From positions 310,001-374,000 of the forward strand of contig NZ_JAESDK010000001.1 in NCBI RefSeq assembly GCF_019249245.1: a stretch of DNA of 64,000 nt, written 5' to 3'. Origin of the DNA: Alteromonas lipotrueiana (GTDB taxonomy: Bacteria; Pseudomonadota; Gammaproteobacteria; Enterobacterales; Alteromonadaceae). Shown in pieces: positions 46,347 through 56,763 of this stretch. Positions within the stretch are counted from its first letter, which is position 1, and every line of letters begins with the position of its first letter. A program made the translations under genes and the position numbers. The notes below the pieces were generated by a model. That model had not been told where the DNA came from. It saw only the letters and a list, made by a program, of their open reading frames with translations, and searched no databases.

Positions 46347-47762
46347 CTACAGAAGTTTTTTTAATAATGTGAGCTTGAACGATGAAAATGGCGCATAGCG
46401 CACAGCAACATCAAGCCAGAATTTTCTAATCATGACTGCCTTTTGATGACTCAGCTGTTCAAACCCGGCTTTGCCATGATACTGACCCATACCACTTGCC
46501 CCCACTCCGCCAAATGGTAAATTTGCATTCGTCATAAACATCATTATGTCATTTACACATATACTACCGGCGCTAACGGTATTAACCACATGCCGTTCAA
46601 GTTTGGTGTCGTTAGTAAATAGGTATAAAGCCAGAGGTTTGGCTCGTTGCCGAACAAAATTTAAACTTTCTGATATTTGGGTCGTGGTTAGTACTGGCAA
46701 TAATGGACCAAATATTTCTTCGCGCATTATCGAGCTATCGCTGGCCGGGTCCAGAATAATGGTAGGCGCAATTTTTTGCGTATCAGCCTGTGTTTCACCA
46801 CCAAAGTACACGTTTTGGTGTTCAAGATAACCGCACAGACGATCGTAATGACGTTGGTTAACAATTTTTCCATAGTCAGCATTATCTAATGGCTGGCGGG
46901 TATACTGTGCTCTGATTTCTTTTTTGAGTGCTTTTAATAATGCATCTTTGACGCACTCTTCAACAATAATATAATCAGGCGCCACACAGGTCTGGCCCGC
47001 ATTCATCCATTTTCCCCACACTATACGCCTGGCCGTAACTTCAATATCTGCCGAACGCTCTACCAGACATGGGCTTTTACCACCTAACTCCAGGGTTACC
47101 GGGGTTAAATGCTCGCTGGCGGCCCGCATAACTATTTTTGCAACGGCCTCGCCCCCGGTATAAAAAATATGATCCCAGGGTTGCTTTAAAAGCTCGGTTG
47201 TTTGTGCTTTTTCGCCCTCGATCACTGCGATCGCAGTATTGTCAAGATATCTGGGGATAAGTTTTTTTATCAAGCCCGAGGTGGCCGGCGCCAGCTCAGA
47301 AGGTTTTAGTAAAACGCAGTTACCGGCAGCGAGCGCAGCGATACACGGTGCTAAGGTTAACTGCAACGGATAGTTCCATGCTCCGATAACCAGTACGCAG
47401 CCTAATGGGTCAGGGTAAATCGCACTTTTACCCGGTTGCGCAATAATAGGTGTACTTACCTTTTGCGGACGCATCCATTTTTTCAAATGCCGTAAGGTAT
47501 GCTTGATATCGGTAAGCAAAAAACCAATCTCAGACGTCCACGCTTCGGTCTGGGGCTTCCCAAGATCTTGATTTAAGGCTGTTATTAGCTCTTCAGCATG
47601 CTGTTTAAGCATAGTTTGTAATGCCCGCAACTGGGTTTGACGCCACTGCAAAGGCCGTGTTCTATCGCTGGCAAAACTTTGCTTTAACTGAGCAAACACG
47701 TGCTGAGCTGAATCTTGAGAAGGGGAGTCTATAGACATTGATTCTGTTGAAACATGAGTCAT
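46347..47762 (-). CDS. Aldehyde dehydrogenase (coniferyl aldehyde dehydrogenase-like)
   Basis: The 471-aa NAD(P)-dependent aldehyde dehydrogenase has the cofactor loop GAWNYPLQLTLAPCIAALAAGN, FYTGGEAV, the general-base LELGGKSPCLV and the nucleophile Cys in NAGQTCVAPDYI. The C-terminal VAVRYAPFSSFKLTLLKKLL tail is amphipathic, as in the class-3/coniferyl aldehyde dehydrogenase group that handles long-chain or aromatic aldehydes. The exact substrate is unknown. It is followed by a VOC gene on the same strand. Confidence 0.88.
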   Translation of the reverse strand: MTHVSTESMSIDSPSQDSAQHVFAQLKQSFASDRTRPLQWRQTQLRALQTMLKQHAEELITALNQDLGKPQTEAWTSEIGFLLTDIKHTLRHLKKWMRPQKVSTPIIAQPGKSAIYPDPLGCVLVIGAWNYPLQLTLAPCIAALAAGNCVLLKPSELAPATSGLIKKLIPRYLDNTAIAVIEGEKAQTTELLKQPWDHIFYTGGEAVAKIVMRAASEHLTPVTLELGGKSPCLVERSADIEVTARRIVWGKWMNAGQTCVAPDYIIVEECVKDALLKALKKEIRAQYTRQPLDNADYGKIVNQRHYDRLCGYLEHQNVYFGGETQADTQKIAPTIILDPASDSSIMREEIFGPLLPVLTTTQISESLNFVRQRAKPLALYLFTNDTKLERHVVNTVSAGSICVNDIMMFMTNANLPFGGVGASGMGQYHGKAGFEQLSHQKAVMIRKFWLDVAVRYAPFSSFKLTLLKKLL

Positions 47763-47840
47763 AGTTAAGCGTGGCCGGTAGGGTATTTTTTCCAGTATAT
47801 CAAAGCTCCACTGGCAAAGAAGAGCTAAGAATTAATAAGC

Positions 47841-47874
47841 TGAAAATAACACAGCCTGCGCAAGGCAGGCTGTG
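47841..47874 (-). terminator. purA intrinsic terminator
   Basis: On the minus strand a perfect 10-bp stem (CACAGCCTGC and GCAGGCTGTG) with a five-base loop is followed by TTATTTT. It lies 24 bases past the purA stop. Confidence 0.88.
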
Positions 47875-47898
47875 GATAACTTTCTGGATAAAGTGTGA

Positions 47899-49236
<1,338 letters not shown>

Positions 49237-49356
49237 AAAATCATTGTCGCTGATCATCTCTTTTTATGCGCAATTTATAGCCAGATAGCTTACTGAGGTT
49301 TTTCATCAACAATTTATATGAAAAATTTATCTATAATTCATAGGGTTGAAAGTACC

Positions 49357-49560
49357 CTAAGGCCACAAATAATACAGACTAATCAGGCCAATAACGACCA
49401 TGATGCCGCCGTATTTTTGCAGGGACGCTGATCGTTGCTGGCTAAGTTGTAGCAAAAAAAGACGCCAACGATTAGGCATTAACAATGGCCCAATCCCTTC
49501 GATAACGAAGACCAGCGCCAGGGTTAAGGCCAGTAAATGTGTCCAGCTAACCTCATTCAA
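49357..49560 (-). CDS. DUF2065 (YjeT-like) small membrane protein
   Basis: This is a 67-aa protein with two hydrophobic segments and the motif LVFVIEGIGPLLMPNRWR, closely similar to E. coli YjeT, which lies between hflC and purA. The function is unknown. The start is TTG 49560, overlapping the stop of the upstream kynureninase-like gene (TTGA), so it is translationally coupled to it. hflK/hflC are absent here. Confidence 0.85.
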   Translation of the reverse strand: MNEVSWTHLLALTLALVFVIEGIGPLLMPNRWRLFLLQLSQQRSASLQKYGGIMVVIGLISLYYLWP

Positions 49561-50717
49561 ACTTGTTTCAACTCATCCAGGGTCATTGTGTCTATGCTGT
49601 GATACAACCCAAACCCAAACCGCAACCGCCGACCACGATAATCGGTTAAAATACCTTTTTCACGCAACGCCTGTGAAGTCGCTTTGGTGGTGTCTTCATC
49701 ATTAAGTTCAAAGGTAAGAAAGTGCCCTCTTTGGTTTTCGTCGTCAATTAACAATGACTCACGGTTCAGATGAGGATGGTTGTGCGCATCTAATAACTGT
49801 AAAAAGCGCTGTTGTAATTGTTTGATATAGCGATTGATAGTAGTAACGCACAGGTTTTGTTCGGCAAATAAATTAAACACGGCGCGTAAGCGATACAAAG
49901 CGCAAAAATCCATAGTTGCGCCGGCAAACTGCATGCCGTTACAAGCATAGGTTACCTCATCTGCCCGCGATTTAGCCAGTTCACCAAATTCAGCAAACCA
50001 CCCGGTATAGACCGGCCTGAGGCCATTACCCGGAGGCACGTGCGCAAAACATGCGCCTTCTCCCGCTTGCGCATATTTGTAGGCTCCGGCCAAATAAAAC
50101 ACACGCTGCGCTATAGCATTCAGGTCAGTAGGTAAGGCCATAAAACCGTGGTAACCATCAATCACTATCAAAGTGTCGGTATGTTCTACCGCCTGAACAA
50201 TTTTGTGAATATCTTCAACAACCCAACCCGAATTGAAAAAAACCTGGCTAAATAAAATCATATCCCACTTTTGTTGTTTTATCTGCGCGATAAATCGCTC
50301 AGTAAAGCTGGCAAAAGGCTGAGTCTGAACTCGCGTGCAGGCAAGCTGACCGGTTTCTTCCAGGCGTGTAAGTTGACGGCTGGCACTATGAAATTCACTG
50401 TCTGTGGTTAATACATTTACGGTTTTAGAAAAATTCAGACAACTTAGTAGTCGGGCCACCAGCTCATGAGTATTGGGGGCAAATACTATTTGCTCGGGTA
50501 AACCGGTATTTAGTGTCTGGCTAATAAATTGCTGATTTTGAGGCACTACGGTATCAAAGAAAAACGACCATTTTTCATCAGCATAACGCGCGCTGTCATC
50601 CCAATAATCCAGCATGGCCTGTCGGGTTACATCGGGCCAGAAGTAGTGACTATGGCAGGCAAAATGTTGTTTACCCTGATGGGCATCTAAATAGCGCTGA
50701 TAAAACTGCTGATACAT
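49557..50717 (-). CDS. Kynureninase-like class V aminotransferase fold protein
   Basis: This is a PLP fold-type I protein of about 386 aa. Recognisable parts are FACHSHYFWPDVTRQAM at the start, VFAPNTHELVARLLS, the cofactor Asp in LIVIDGYHGFMALP, and the probable PLP lysine in YLAGAYKYAQAGEGACF. These resemble kynureninase and class V aminotransferases, but no tryptophan-catabolism genes are near. I choose ATG 50717; a TTG at 50750 would add 11 residues. The reaction is not assigned. Confidence 0.75.
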   Translation of the reverse strand: MYQQFYQRYLDAHQGKQHFACHSHYFWPDVTRQAMLDYWDDSARYADEKWSFFFDTVVPQNQQFISQTLNTGLPEQIVFAPNTHELVARLLSCLNFSKTVNVLTTDSEFHSASRQLTRLEETGQLACTRVQTQPFASFTERFIAQIKQQKWDMILFSQVFFNSGWVVEDIHKIVQAVEHTDTLIVIDGYHGFMALPTDLNAIAQRVFYLAGAYKYAQAGEGACFAHVPPGNGLRPVYTGWFAEFGELAKSRADEVTYACNGMQFAGATMDFCALYRLRAVFNLFAEQNLCVTTINRYIKQLQQRFLQLLDAHNHPHLNRESLLIDDENQRGHFLTFELNDEDTTKATSQALREKGILTDYRGRRLRFGFGLYHSIDTMTLDELKQV

Positions 50718-50891
50718 CTTCAGGTGTCTCTTATCGGGTATTTGTCTCAATGTAGCAGAGTCTACATACGGTGAGTAGTTACGGTTTAGAAAAAGCGACC
50801 CAAGGGACTACTACGACCAGTAATAAGATAATGTGGTGGTCGTGGTTTTCTGCTATAAATGATAGACAGGATTCAGCCAGGTATACAAGCA

Positions 50892-51302
50892 ATGAGATTT
50901 CCCAGTTACGGGCAATATGCGTTGGATGTCTCGGGTAACATGCTGGAAGTTTACGCCACAGGTGCATGGACACGGGCCACCACAGAAGCAGCGATTGAAG
51001 AAATTCATGCGCTTATTCCAAAATTTGATCAACAACCATGGGGCGCGCTATTAGACGGTCGGCGCTGGGTATTAACCACCCCGGAATGCCAAAATCGAAT
51101 GGCCGAATCTATACTGCATTGCATCGATCACGGGTTATGCCGGGCGGCCTATGTACTGGATACAGGTATGGTTAAGCGTGCTCAGTTAGAAAGAACCCAT
51201 CCCGCCACATCAACGCCTTATCAGCGAAATTATTTTCATAGCTACTTTAGCGCGCTTGACTGGCTTAATACCGAAGGTTTTTCACCTTACACGCAAAAAT
51301 AG
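50892..51302 (+). CDS. Uncharacterised small soluble protein
   Basis: I do not recognise a named family. The 136-aa protein, from ATG 50892, has no signal peptide or membrane helix. The pattern ALDVSGNMLEVYATGAWTRATTEAAIEEI, then WGALLDGRRWVLTTPEC, suggests an alternating alpha/beta layout like STAS or SpoIIAA-type domains, but this is a shape impression only. An upstream in-frame ATG at 50859 lacks a ribosome site. It is transcribed away from the kynureninase-like gene and followed by a terminator. Confidence 0.6.
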   Translation: MRFPSYGQYALDVSGNMLEVYATGAWTRATTEAAIEEIHALIPKFDQQPWGALLDGRRWVLTTPECQNRMAESILHCIDHGLCRAAYVLDTGMVKRAQLERTHPATSTPYQRNYFHSYFSALDWLNTEGFSPYTQK

Positions 51303-51311
51303 CTTCTTATC

Positions 51312-51334
51312 AGGGCTCTAACCGAGCCCTTTTC
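51312..51334 (+). terminator. Intrinsic terminator
   Basis: The stem AGGGCTC and GAGCCCT, with loop TAACC, is followed by TTTTCT. It lies ten bases after the stop of the small gene ending at 51302. Confidence 0.8.
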
Positions 51335-51367
51335 TGGCTAAATTGTGGATGGGTAGTGAGTGCCTGC

Positions 51368-52228
51368 TTAGTAAAGTAAGCTATAAACCTTACGACGGTA
51401 AAGTGACTTTAGTGGGTCGCCGTCTGCCAGCGCATTAATCATATCTAACATACGTTTTTTCGCATCGCCAAAATTCAAATCGGTCAAAAGTACCGTATGT
51501 AACAACTCTAAAGCTTCATCAGCTTTGTGTGCCTGTTGAAGCTGCACCGCCAGGTCAATTTTCAGCTGCAGGTCATCAGGATTTTGCGCCACTGCCTGTT
51601 GTAATTGCTTTAGCTCAGGAGAGTCTGCCGCTTGTTCAGCTAATTCTATTTTGCTGGTCATGCTTTGGTAGCGGGCATCCTGGTCAACCATTCGAATCTG
51701 GCTTAATTCAGTTTTAGCTTGCGCAATAGAGCCAGTTTCAATCAGACAATCAATATACATATAGCGTGCATCAATGTTGTCAGGGCTTAAATCGACTGCT
51801 TGCTTAGCCAATGGAAAGGCACTTTGAAAATCGCCCTGCTGAATAAGACCGGCCGCTTTTTGTAATTCTTCATCGCCTGGTTGAGGCAAATATTTAGCCA
51901 ATAGTTCGCGAATCTGGCTTTCGGTCTGCATGCCAGCAAAACCGTCAACCGGCTGACCGTCTTTCACCAGCATTACTGTGGGCAAATTTCGAATACCAAA
52001 CTGAGCAGCGATTTCCTGTTGCTGTTCGCAATCTACCCGGGCCAGAACCATGTCGTTAGGATATTCTCCAGCAATACGCTCAAGCATTGGCATTAAGTCT
52101 TTACAAGGCTCACACCATTCGGCCCAAAAATCGACCATCACAAGTTTTTCCTGCGACTGTTGTAAAATAACCTGCTGAAAGTTTTCAACATTAATATCAA
52201 CGATATTTGTCTGCCCCATATGTTCCAT
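51368..52228 (-). CDS. cnoX: Thioredoxin-TPR co-chaperone, CnoX/YbbN family
   Basis: CnoX holds and redox-protects substrates for GroEL and DnaK under bleach stress. Residues about 8-110 are a thioredoxin fold (VMVDFWAEWCEPCKDLMP, NLPTVML), followed by TPR-like helices to residue 286, the normal YbbN layout. The active site is Cys39-Glu-Pro-Cys42, while E. coli CnoX has a Ser at the first position. So this protein may keep disulfide reductase activity. It starts at ATG 52228 or ATG 52219. Confidence 0.88.
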   Translation of the reverse strand: MEHMGQTNIVDINVENFQQVILQQSQEKLVMVDFWAEWCEPCKDLMPMLERIAGEYPNDMVLARVDCEQQQEIAAQFGIRNLPTVMLVKDGQPVDGFAGMQTESQIRELLAKYLPQPGDEELQKAAGLIQQGDFQSAFPLAKQAVDLSPDNIDARYMYIDCLIETGSIAQAKTELSQIRMVDQDARYQSMTSKIELAEQAADSPELKQLQQAVAQNPDDLQLKIDLAVQLQQAHKADEALELLHTVLLTDLNFGDAKKRMLDMINALADGDPLKSLYRRKVYSLLY

Positions 52229-52410
52229 TATTCATGCCCGTAAAAATGTATTTGCTTCAAGATATGGGGTATACACGCTAAAAAACAAGCGATTGGAATT
52301 TATGCTTTGCCTGAGTATTGTAACGCACGCGGCCCTTTCCCATTCAAGTTGCAAATTAGCGTGCGCCCCTTTACAGTTTACATCCTGTTTACACCGATGG
52401 AGTACCTGCT

Positions 52411-52758
52411 ATGGATTCGCCGCGTTTTCGCTCTTTTAAAGAGTTTTACCCTTATTACCTTAGCGAACACCAAAACAGTACCTGTCGGGTTTTACACTTT
52501 ATTGGGTCATGGCTGGTCTTAGCCGTTATCGCCATTGCTGTGGTTTCAACCAATGGCTGGTTACTGCTTTTATTACCTGTGATTGGCTATGGCTTTGCCT
52601 GGCTGGGCCATTTCTTTTTTGAAAAAAATCGACCTGCGACATTTTCTTACCCGCTTTACAGTCTTGCCGGGGACTGGGTAATGTTTAAAGATATTTTGCT
52701 AGGACGTGTTTCTTTGAAAGGCCACCAACACGATAAAACTTACTCTTCACAAGGATAA
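52411..52758 (+). CDS. DUF962 / Mpo1-like membrane protein
   Basis: This 115-aa protein has FKEFYPYYLSEHQNSTCRVLHFIG at the start, two hydrophobic segments, and WLGHFFFEKNRPATFSYPLYSL. The conserved histidines of HxxxxCRxLH and GHxxxEKNRP match DUF962, the family of yeast Mpo1, a 2-hydroxy fatty acid dioxygenase that needs iron. Bacterial roles are unknown. GGAG lies nine bases before ATG 52411. The S9 peptidase gene follows 3 bases after its stop. Confidence 0.85.
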   Translation: MDSPRFRSFKEFYPYYLSEHQNSTCRVLHFIGSWLVLAVIAIAVVSTNGWLLLLLPVIGYGFAWLGHFFFEKNRPATFSYPLYSLAGDWVMFKDILLGRVSLKGHQHDKTYSSQG

Positions 52759-52761
52759 CCT

Positions 52762-54822
52762 ATGAACTTCACTTCGTTTTACCGGCGATACTTACCGGTT
52801 GCCCTGACGGCATGTCTGATTACGCCCGCACAAGCAAAAGATTCCGACGCGTTACCCGATACTTTGCAATATCAGGATATTTTTAATCTGGAATATGCTG
52901 CGGCGCCTTTTTTCAATCAGCAGGGCGACACGGTTTATTATGTTCGCCGCAGTATGGATATAATGAATGACCGCACCACCAGCGCATTGTGGCAGGTTGA
53001 CTTAAACGAACAACGCCACAGCCCGCTGTTGGCAAACGACGGCAATATTCGCCAACCACTGCTATCGCCAGATGGTACCCGCCTTGCCTACATCAGTGAT
53101 GAAAGCGGCAGTGCTCAAATCTATATGCATTATTTAGAAGAAGGTTTGACAGCCCGTTTAACAAAGCTGACACAAAGCCCGGACCAGCTAACCTGGTCGC
53201 CAGATAGTAAGCAACTGGCTTTTACGCTGTTTACCCCTGAAAAACAAAAACCTTTGTTTAGTGATATGCCGAACAAGCCAGAAGGCGCTAAATGGGCTGA
53301 AAACGCCAAATATATAGAAAAAACAGATTATCGTGCCGACGGTCAGGGCTACCTGGACAGCGGCCATCAACAAATTTACCTGCTTCCTGCTGATGGTGGT
53401 ACACCGCGCCAGCTTACTACCGGCGCTTACCCTAACAGTGGAAAACTTAGCTTTTCGGCAAATGGCGAATCGCTCTATTTTGCCGCAGACCGCAGTGAGG
53501 ATTTTGCCTTACATCCAACCCGCGCAGACATATTCAGCCTCTCTACGACAACCGGTAAAGTTGAGCAAATTACGAAAACACCGGGACCTGAAGCCCGACC
53601 GCAATTAAGCCCCGATGGTAAGTATCTGGCTTTCACCCAATTGAAAGATAATAAGCAATCGTACCAAACCCCTGACCTGGTAATAATGAAACTGGATACG
53701 GGTGATGTCACCCGCTTAACCGGCGCTTTAGACCGCTCTCTGGGTGATTTTGTCTGGAGTCGGGACAGCCGTTCTTTGGTTTTTTCTTATCTGGACAAAG
53801 GCTATAACCGATTGGCGAAAGTTAACCTGAAAGGTCAGTTAACACGCTATGATGTCAGTTTAGGGGGGCAGTCACTGGGTCGTCCGTACACCTCTGGCGA
53901 ATTTGCCTTGAGCGCAAATGGACACATAGCTTACACTCAGGCCAGCGATCAGCGCCCTGCCGACTTGTCGTTAATTACCCCAAAAGGTGACCACAAGCAG
54001 TTAACCTCATTAAATGAAGATGCGCTTGGGCATATTAATCTAGCCAAAGTAGAACATGTACCGGTCACATCTAGTGTCGATGAGCGCACGATTGATGCCT
54101 GGGTGGCCTACCCTCCAGGTTATGACAAAAACAAATCTTACCCCATGATTTTAGAGATTCATGGTGGGCCTCACGCCGCATACGGTCCCCATTTTGCTAT
54201 GGAAATACAGCTCATGGCAGCCAAAGGCTATGTAGTGGTATGGTCAAATCCTCGAGGAAGCTCGTCGTATGGCGCAGAATTCGGAAACTTAATACATCAC
54301 AATTACCCGTCTGATGATTATCAGGACTTAATGGATGTGGTTGACACGGTGATTGCAAAAAGTGCCATAGACACTGATAACTTATTTATTACCGGTGGCT
54401 CAGGCGGCGGTGTACTGACTGCCTGGTCCATAGGTAAAACAGATCGATTCGCCGCTGCGGTGGTGGCTAAGCCGGTTATTAACTGGATGAGCTTTGCATT
54501 GACGGCCGATGCATACCCGTATTTTTCGCAATACTGGATGCCCGGTAAACCTTGGGAGGTTGCCGATCATCTTTGGGAACATTCCCCGTTGTCGCTGGTT
54601 GGAAATGTAACCACGCCTACCTTATTGCTTACCGGTGAGGCCGATTATCGTACCCCTATCAGTGAGTCTGAACAGTATTATCAAGCGCTGCGTTTACAAC
54701 AGGTTGACGCGGCAATGGTGAGAATTCCTGGTGCGGGTCACGGTATTGCGGGCAAGCCTTCCAGATTGATTCAAAAAACCGGAAATATTTTAGCCTGGTT
54801 TGAGCGATACAAAAATAAATAA
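52762..54822 (+). CDS. Exported S9 family prolyl oligopeptidase-like peptidase
   Basis: S9 peptidases remove dipeptides or acyl-amino acids from short peptides. The 686-aa protein has a signal peptide ending PAQA, a WD40-like beta-propeller (about residues 40-430, repeated SPDG/SPDSKQLAF units), and a C-terminal alpha/beta hydrolase domain. The triad is Ser547 (GGSGGG), Asp628 (GEADYRTP) and His660 (GAGHGI). A periplasmic location fits scavenging of peptides. It is followed by a strong terminator and is probably coupled to the DUF962 gene. Confidence 0.92.
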   Translation: MNFTSFYRRYLPVALTACLITPAQAKDSDALPDTLQYQDIFNLEYAAAPFFNQQGDTVYYVRRSMDIMNDRTTSALWQVDLNEQRHSPLLANDGNIRQPLLSPDGTRLAYISDESGSAQIYMHYLEEGLTARLTKLTQSPDQLTWSPDSKQLAFTLFTPEKQKPLFSDMPNKPEGAKWAENAKYIEKTDYRADGQGYLDSGHQQIYLLPADGGTPRQLTTGAYPNSGKLSFSANGESLYFAADRSEDFALHPTRADIFSLSTTTGKVEQITKTPGPEARPQLSPDGKYLAFTQLKDNKQSYQTPDLVIMKLDTGDVTRLTGALDRSLGDFVWSRDSRSLVFSYLDKGYNRLAKVNLKGQLTRYDVSLGGQSLGRPYTSGEFALSANGHIAYTQASDQRPADLSLITPKGDHKQLTSLNEDALGHINLAKVEHVPVTSSVDERTIDAWVAYPPGYDKNKSYPMILEIHGGPHAAYGPHFAMEIQLMAAKGYVVVWSNPRGSSSYGAEFGNLIHHNYPSDDYQDLMDVVDTVIAKSAIDTDNLFITGGSGGGVLTAWSIGKTDRFAAAVVAKPVINWMSFALTADAYPYFSQYWMPGKPWEVADHLWEHSPLSLVGNVTTPTLLLTGEADYRTPISESEQYYQALRLQQVDAAMVRIPGAGHGIAGKPSRLIQKTGNILAWFERYKNK

Positions 54823-54834
54823 GCGGGTAAATTT

Positions 54835-54865
54835 ACAGGGCGATAAATATCGCCCTGTTTTTTTT
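54835..54865 (+). terminator. Intrinsic terminator after S9 peptidase
   Basis: ACAGGGCGAT and ATCGCCCTGT form a stem with a short AT loop, followed by eight T. It lies 12 bases past the stop. Confidence 0.93.
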
Positions 54866-54896
54866 GGATAATTAATCGTCGTTCAGGCAACGAGAC

Positions 54897-55421
54897 CTAT
54901 TTAATTACGCCACACAGAACCCGGGCACCACCGCCGCCTAGCTTTTCAGGTGAATCAGAATAATTATCGCCACCTTCGTGAACCATCAGGGCTTTGCCTT
55001 TTACATCGCTTAATGACAAACGCGTTGCCAGTACCGGATGCGTCGCCTTGCCGTCTTCGCCAACATACAACAATGGCAAATCACCTAAATGACTCTGATC
55101 GCCCCATGGATACCCGTGAGAATCGTCATTTGAAGGATCTAAATGACTGCCAGCCGCCCCAGCAGGCACTTTCTTGCCATTTTTCATTGCACTGTCACAT
55201 GAGCCATTTTCGTGAACATGAAACCCGTGCCCGCCAGCACTCAAGCCTTCTAGCGAGGGGCGAAAAACTAAGCCGTCATCGTGCTCTTCAATAATCACCG
55301 AGCCGGCGGAGGTTTTTTCGCCCGGGGCATGCATTTTGACGGTGTAGCTGTCTGCTGCCACTACACTGGTAGCACCAAGGGTTAACATTGCCGCCGATAC
55401 ACCGATAAGAAGTTTGCGCAT
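54897..55421 (-). CDS. sodC: Periplasmic Cu/Zn superoxide dismutase
   Basis: SodC converts superoxide to peroxide and oxygen in the periplasm. The signal peptide ends around SVVAA. Metal ligands are visible in GGHGFHVHENGSC, AGSHLDPSNDDSHGYPWGDQSHLGDLP and MVHEGGDNYSD, and the closing GGGGARVLCGVI supplies the disulfide cysteine. ATG 55421 is chosen because AAGGAG lies just upstream and MRKLLIGVSAAML is a proper signal start (174 aa). The open frame runs eight codons further without support. Confidence 0.95.
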   Translation of the reverse strand: MRKLLIGVSAAMLTLGATSVVAADSYTVKMHAPGEKTSAGSVIIEEHDDGLVFRPSLEGLSAGGHGFHVHENGSCDSAMKNGKKVPAGAAGSHLDPSNDDSHGYPWGDQSHLGDLPLLYVGEDGKATHPVLATRLSLSDVKGKALMVHEGGDNYSDSPEKLGGGGARVLCGVIK

Positions 55422-55569
55422 AAAAAATTTCTCCTTTTTTGCCAAAAGATAAACCCCACAAATTATCAGAGTTTACCTGGTCATTTGCTAGCCCGAATAG
55501 CTGGCAGTTATCTTATAGCTACTTGCGCTGTTTCAGACAAGATCAGACAATATGAGCTTTCAAGACATA

Positions 55570-55598
55570 AAAAAACCAGCTACAAACGCTGGTTTTTT
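55570..55598. terminator. Intrinsic terminator between PQQ-dehydrogenase and sodC
   Basis: AAAAAACCAGC and GCTGGTTTTTT enclose loop TACAAAC, 13 bases past the stop of the minus-strand gene starting at 56738. It is symmetric enough to act from either direction. Confidence 0.9.
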
Positions 55599-55610
55599 AA
55601 AAGTTGCTGT

Positions 55611-56738
55611 CTACTTTGCCGGTGAAAGCTGAAGTAATTTGCCGTCCGGGGAATCGGTCAGCAGATAAATAAGACCATCGGGTCCTACTTCTACATCACG
55701 AATTCTGGCGCTGTTATCACGTAAATACTCGTGTTGTTCGCCGGGCTTGTCGTCTTTAATATCAATACGACGCAAGTGGGTAAATTTCAGTGACCCAACC
55801 AATAAATCACCCTGCCAGTCTTTAAAGGCTTCACCTGTGTAAAAGGTCATGCCGCTCGGGGCAATAGACGGGTCCCAGTAAACCCACGGTTGCTGCATAC
55901 TTTCATCGTGAGTTTTGTCTGAAACAACACTGCCGTCATAGTCGATACCGTAAGTAATCGCTGGCCAGCCATAGTTGCTGCCTTTCGACAAAATGTTGAC
56001 CTCGTCGCCCCCTTTAGGACCGTGCTCCATTGCCCAAACAGCCCCGGTTTGCGGATGAATAGTCATCCCCTGTACGTTACGATGGCCATAGGTGAAGATC
56101 TCAGGTGCGTTACCGTCAACAAACGGGTTTGACTCGGGAACTGAACCATCTTTATTAATACGCACAACCGTACCAAAATGGTTGTCGGTGTTTTGCGCTT
56201 CGTCCATATAAGAATTTCGGTCGCCCAACGACACGTACAAGTGTTGTTCGCTGTCAAAAGCCAATCGACATCCAAAATGAAAGCCATTATCGACAAGAGG
56301 TTCAGCCACAAAGATGGTTTCTACATTTGTCAGAGTATTATCTTTAAGCGTTGCTTTAGATACCGCGCTACTACGTCCACCTTTGCCCGCTTTTGCATAG
56401 CAAAAATAAAGGGTCTGGTTATTAGCAAACTCAGGATCTAACGAAATATCAAGCATACCGCCCTGATTAACCGCATCGACCGCGGGCACGTTTTTTAGTG
56501 GGTTACTCAACCCGCCATCAAACGAATAGCGGCGAATATTACCCGCTCGTTCAGTAAGCAGCAGGTCGCCATCGGGTAAAAATGCCATACCCCAGGGGTT
56601 GGCTAAACCTGTGGCCAGTTCTTTAACCTGTATTTTGCTATCTTCTGTTTTTTCGTTACTGTGAGCGTTGGCGCCACACAGTACAAAAACGCCCGGCAGC
56701 AATATGGCCAGGCGTTTGGTAAGCGAATTTTTACGCAT
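55611..56738 (-). CDS. PQQ-dependent soluble aldose sugar dehydrogenase (YliI-like)
   Basis: The family oxidises aldose sugars in the periplasm with pyrroloquinoline quinone and calcium. This 375-aa protein has a signal peptide ending ANAHS, then a six-bladed propeller with GLANPWGMAFLPDGDLLLTERAG, DISLDPEFANNQTLYF, YGHRNVQGMTIHPQTG and AMEHGPKGGDEVNIL. These match E. coli YliI closely. PQQ synthesis genes are not in the window, so the cofactor source is unknown and it may be apo-protein unless PQQ is imported. Confidence 0.88.
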   Translation of the reverse strand: MRKNSLTKRLAILLPGVFVLCGANAHSNEKTEDSKIQVKELATGLANPWGMAFLPDGDLLLTERAGNIRRYSFDGGLSNPLKNVPAVDAVNQGGMLDISLDPEFANNQTLYFCYAKAGKGGRSSAVSKATLKDNTLTNVETIFVAEPLVDNGFHFGCRLAFDSEQHLYVSLGDRNSYMDEAQNTDNHFGTVVRINKDGSVPESNPFVDGNAPEIFTYGHRNVQGMTIHPQTGAVWAMEHGPKGGDEVNILSKGSNYGWPAITYGIDYDGSVVSDKTHDESMQQPWVYWDPSIAPSGMTFYTGEAFKDWQGDLLVGSLKFTHLRRIDIKDDKPGEQHEYLRDNSARIRDVEVGPDGLIYLLTDSPDGKLLQLSPAK

Positions 56739-56763
56739 AGTTATGTTCTTTTATCGTTACTTT

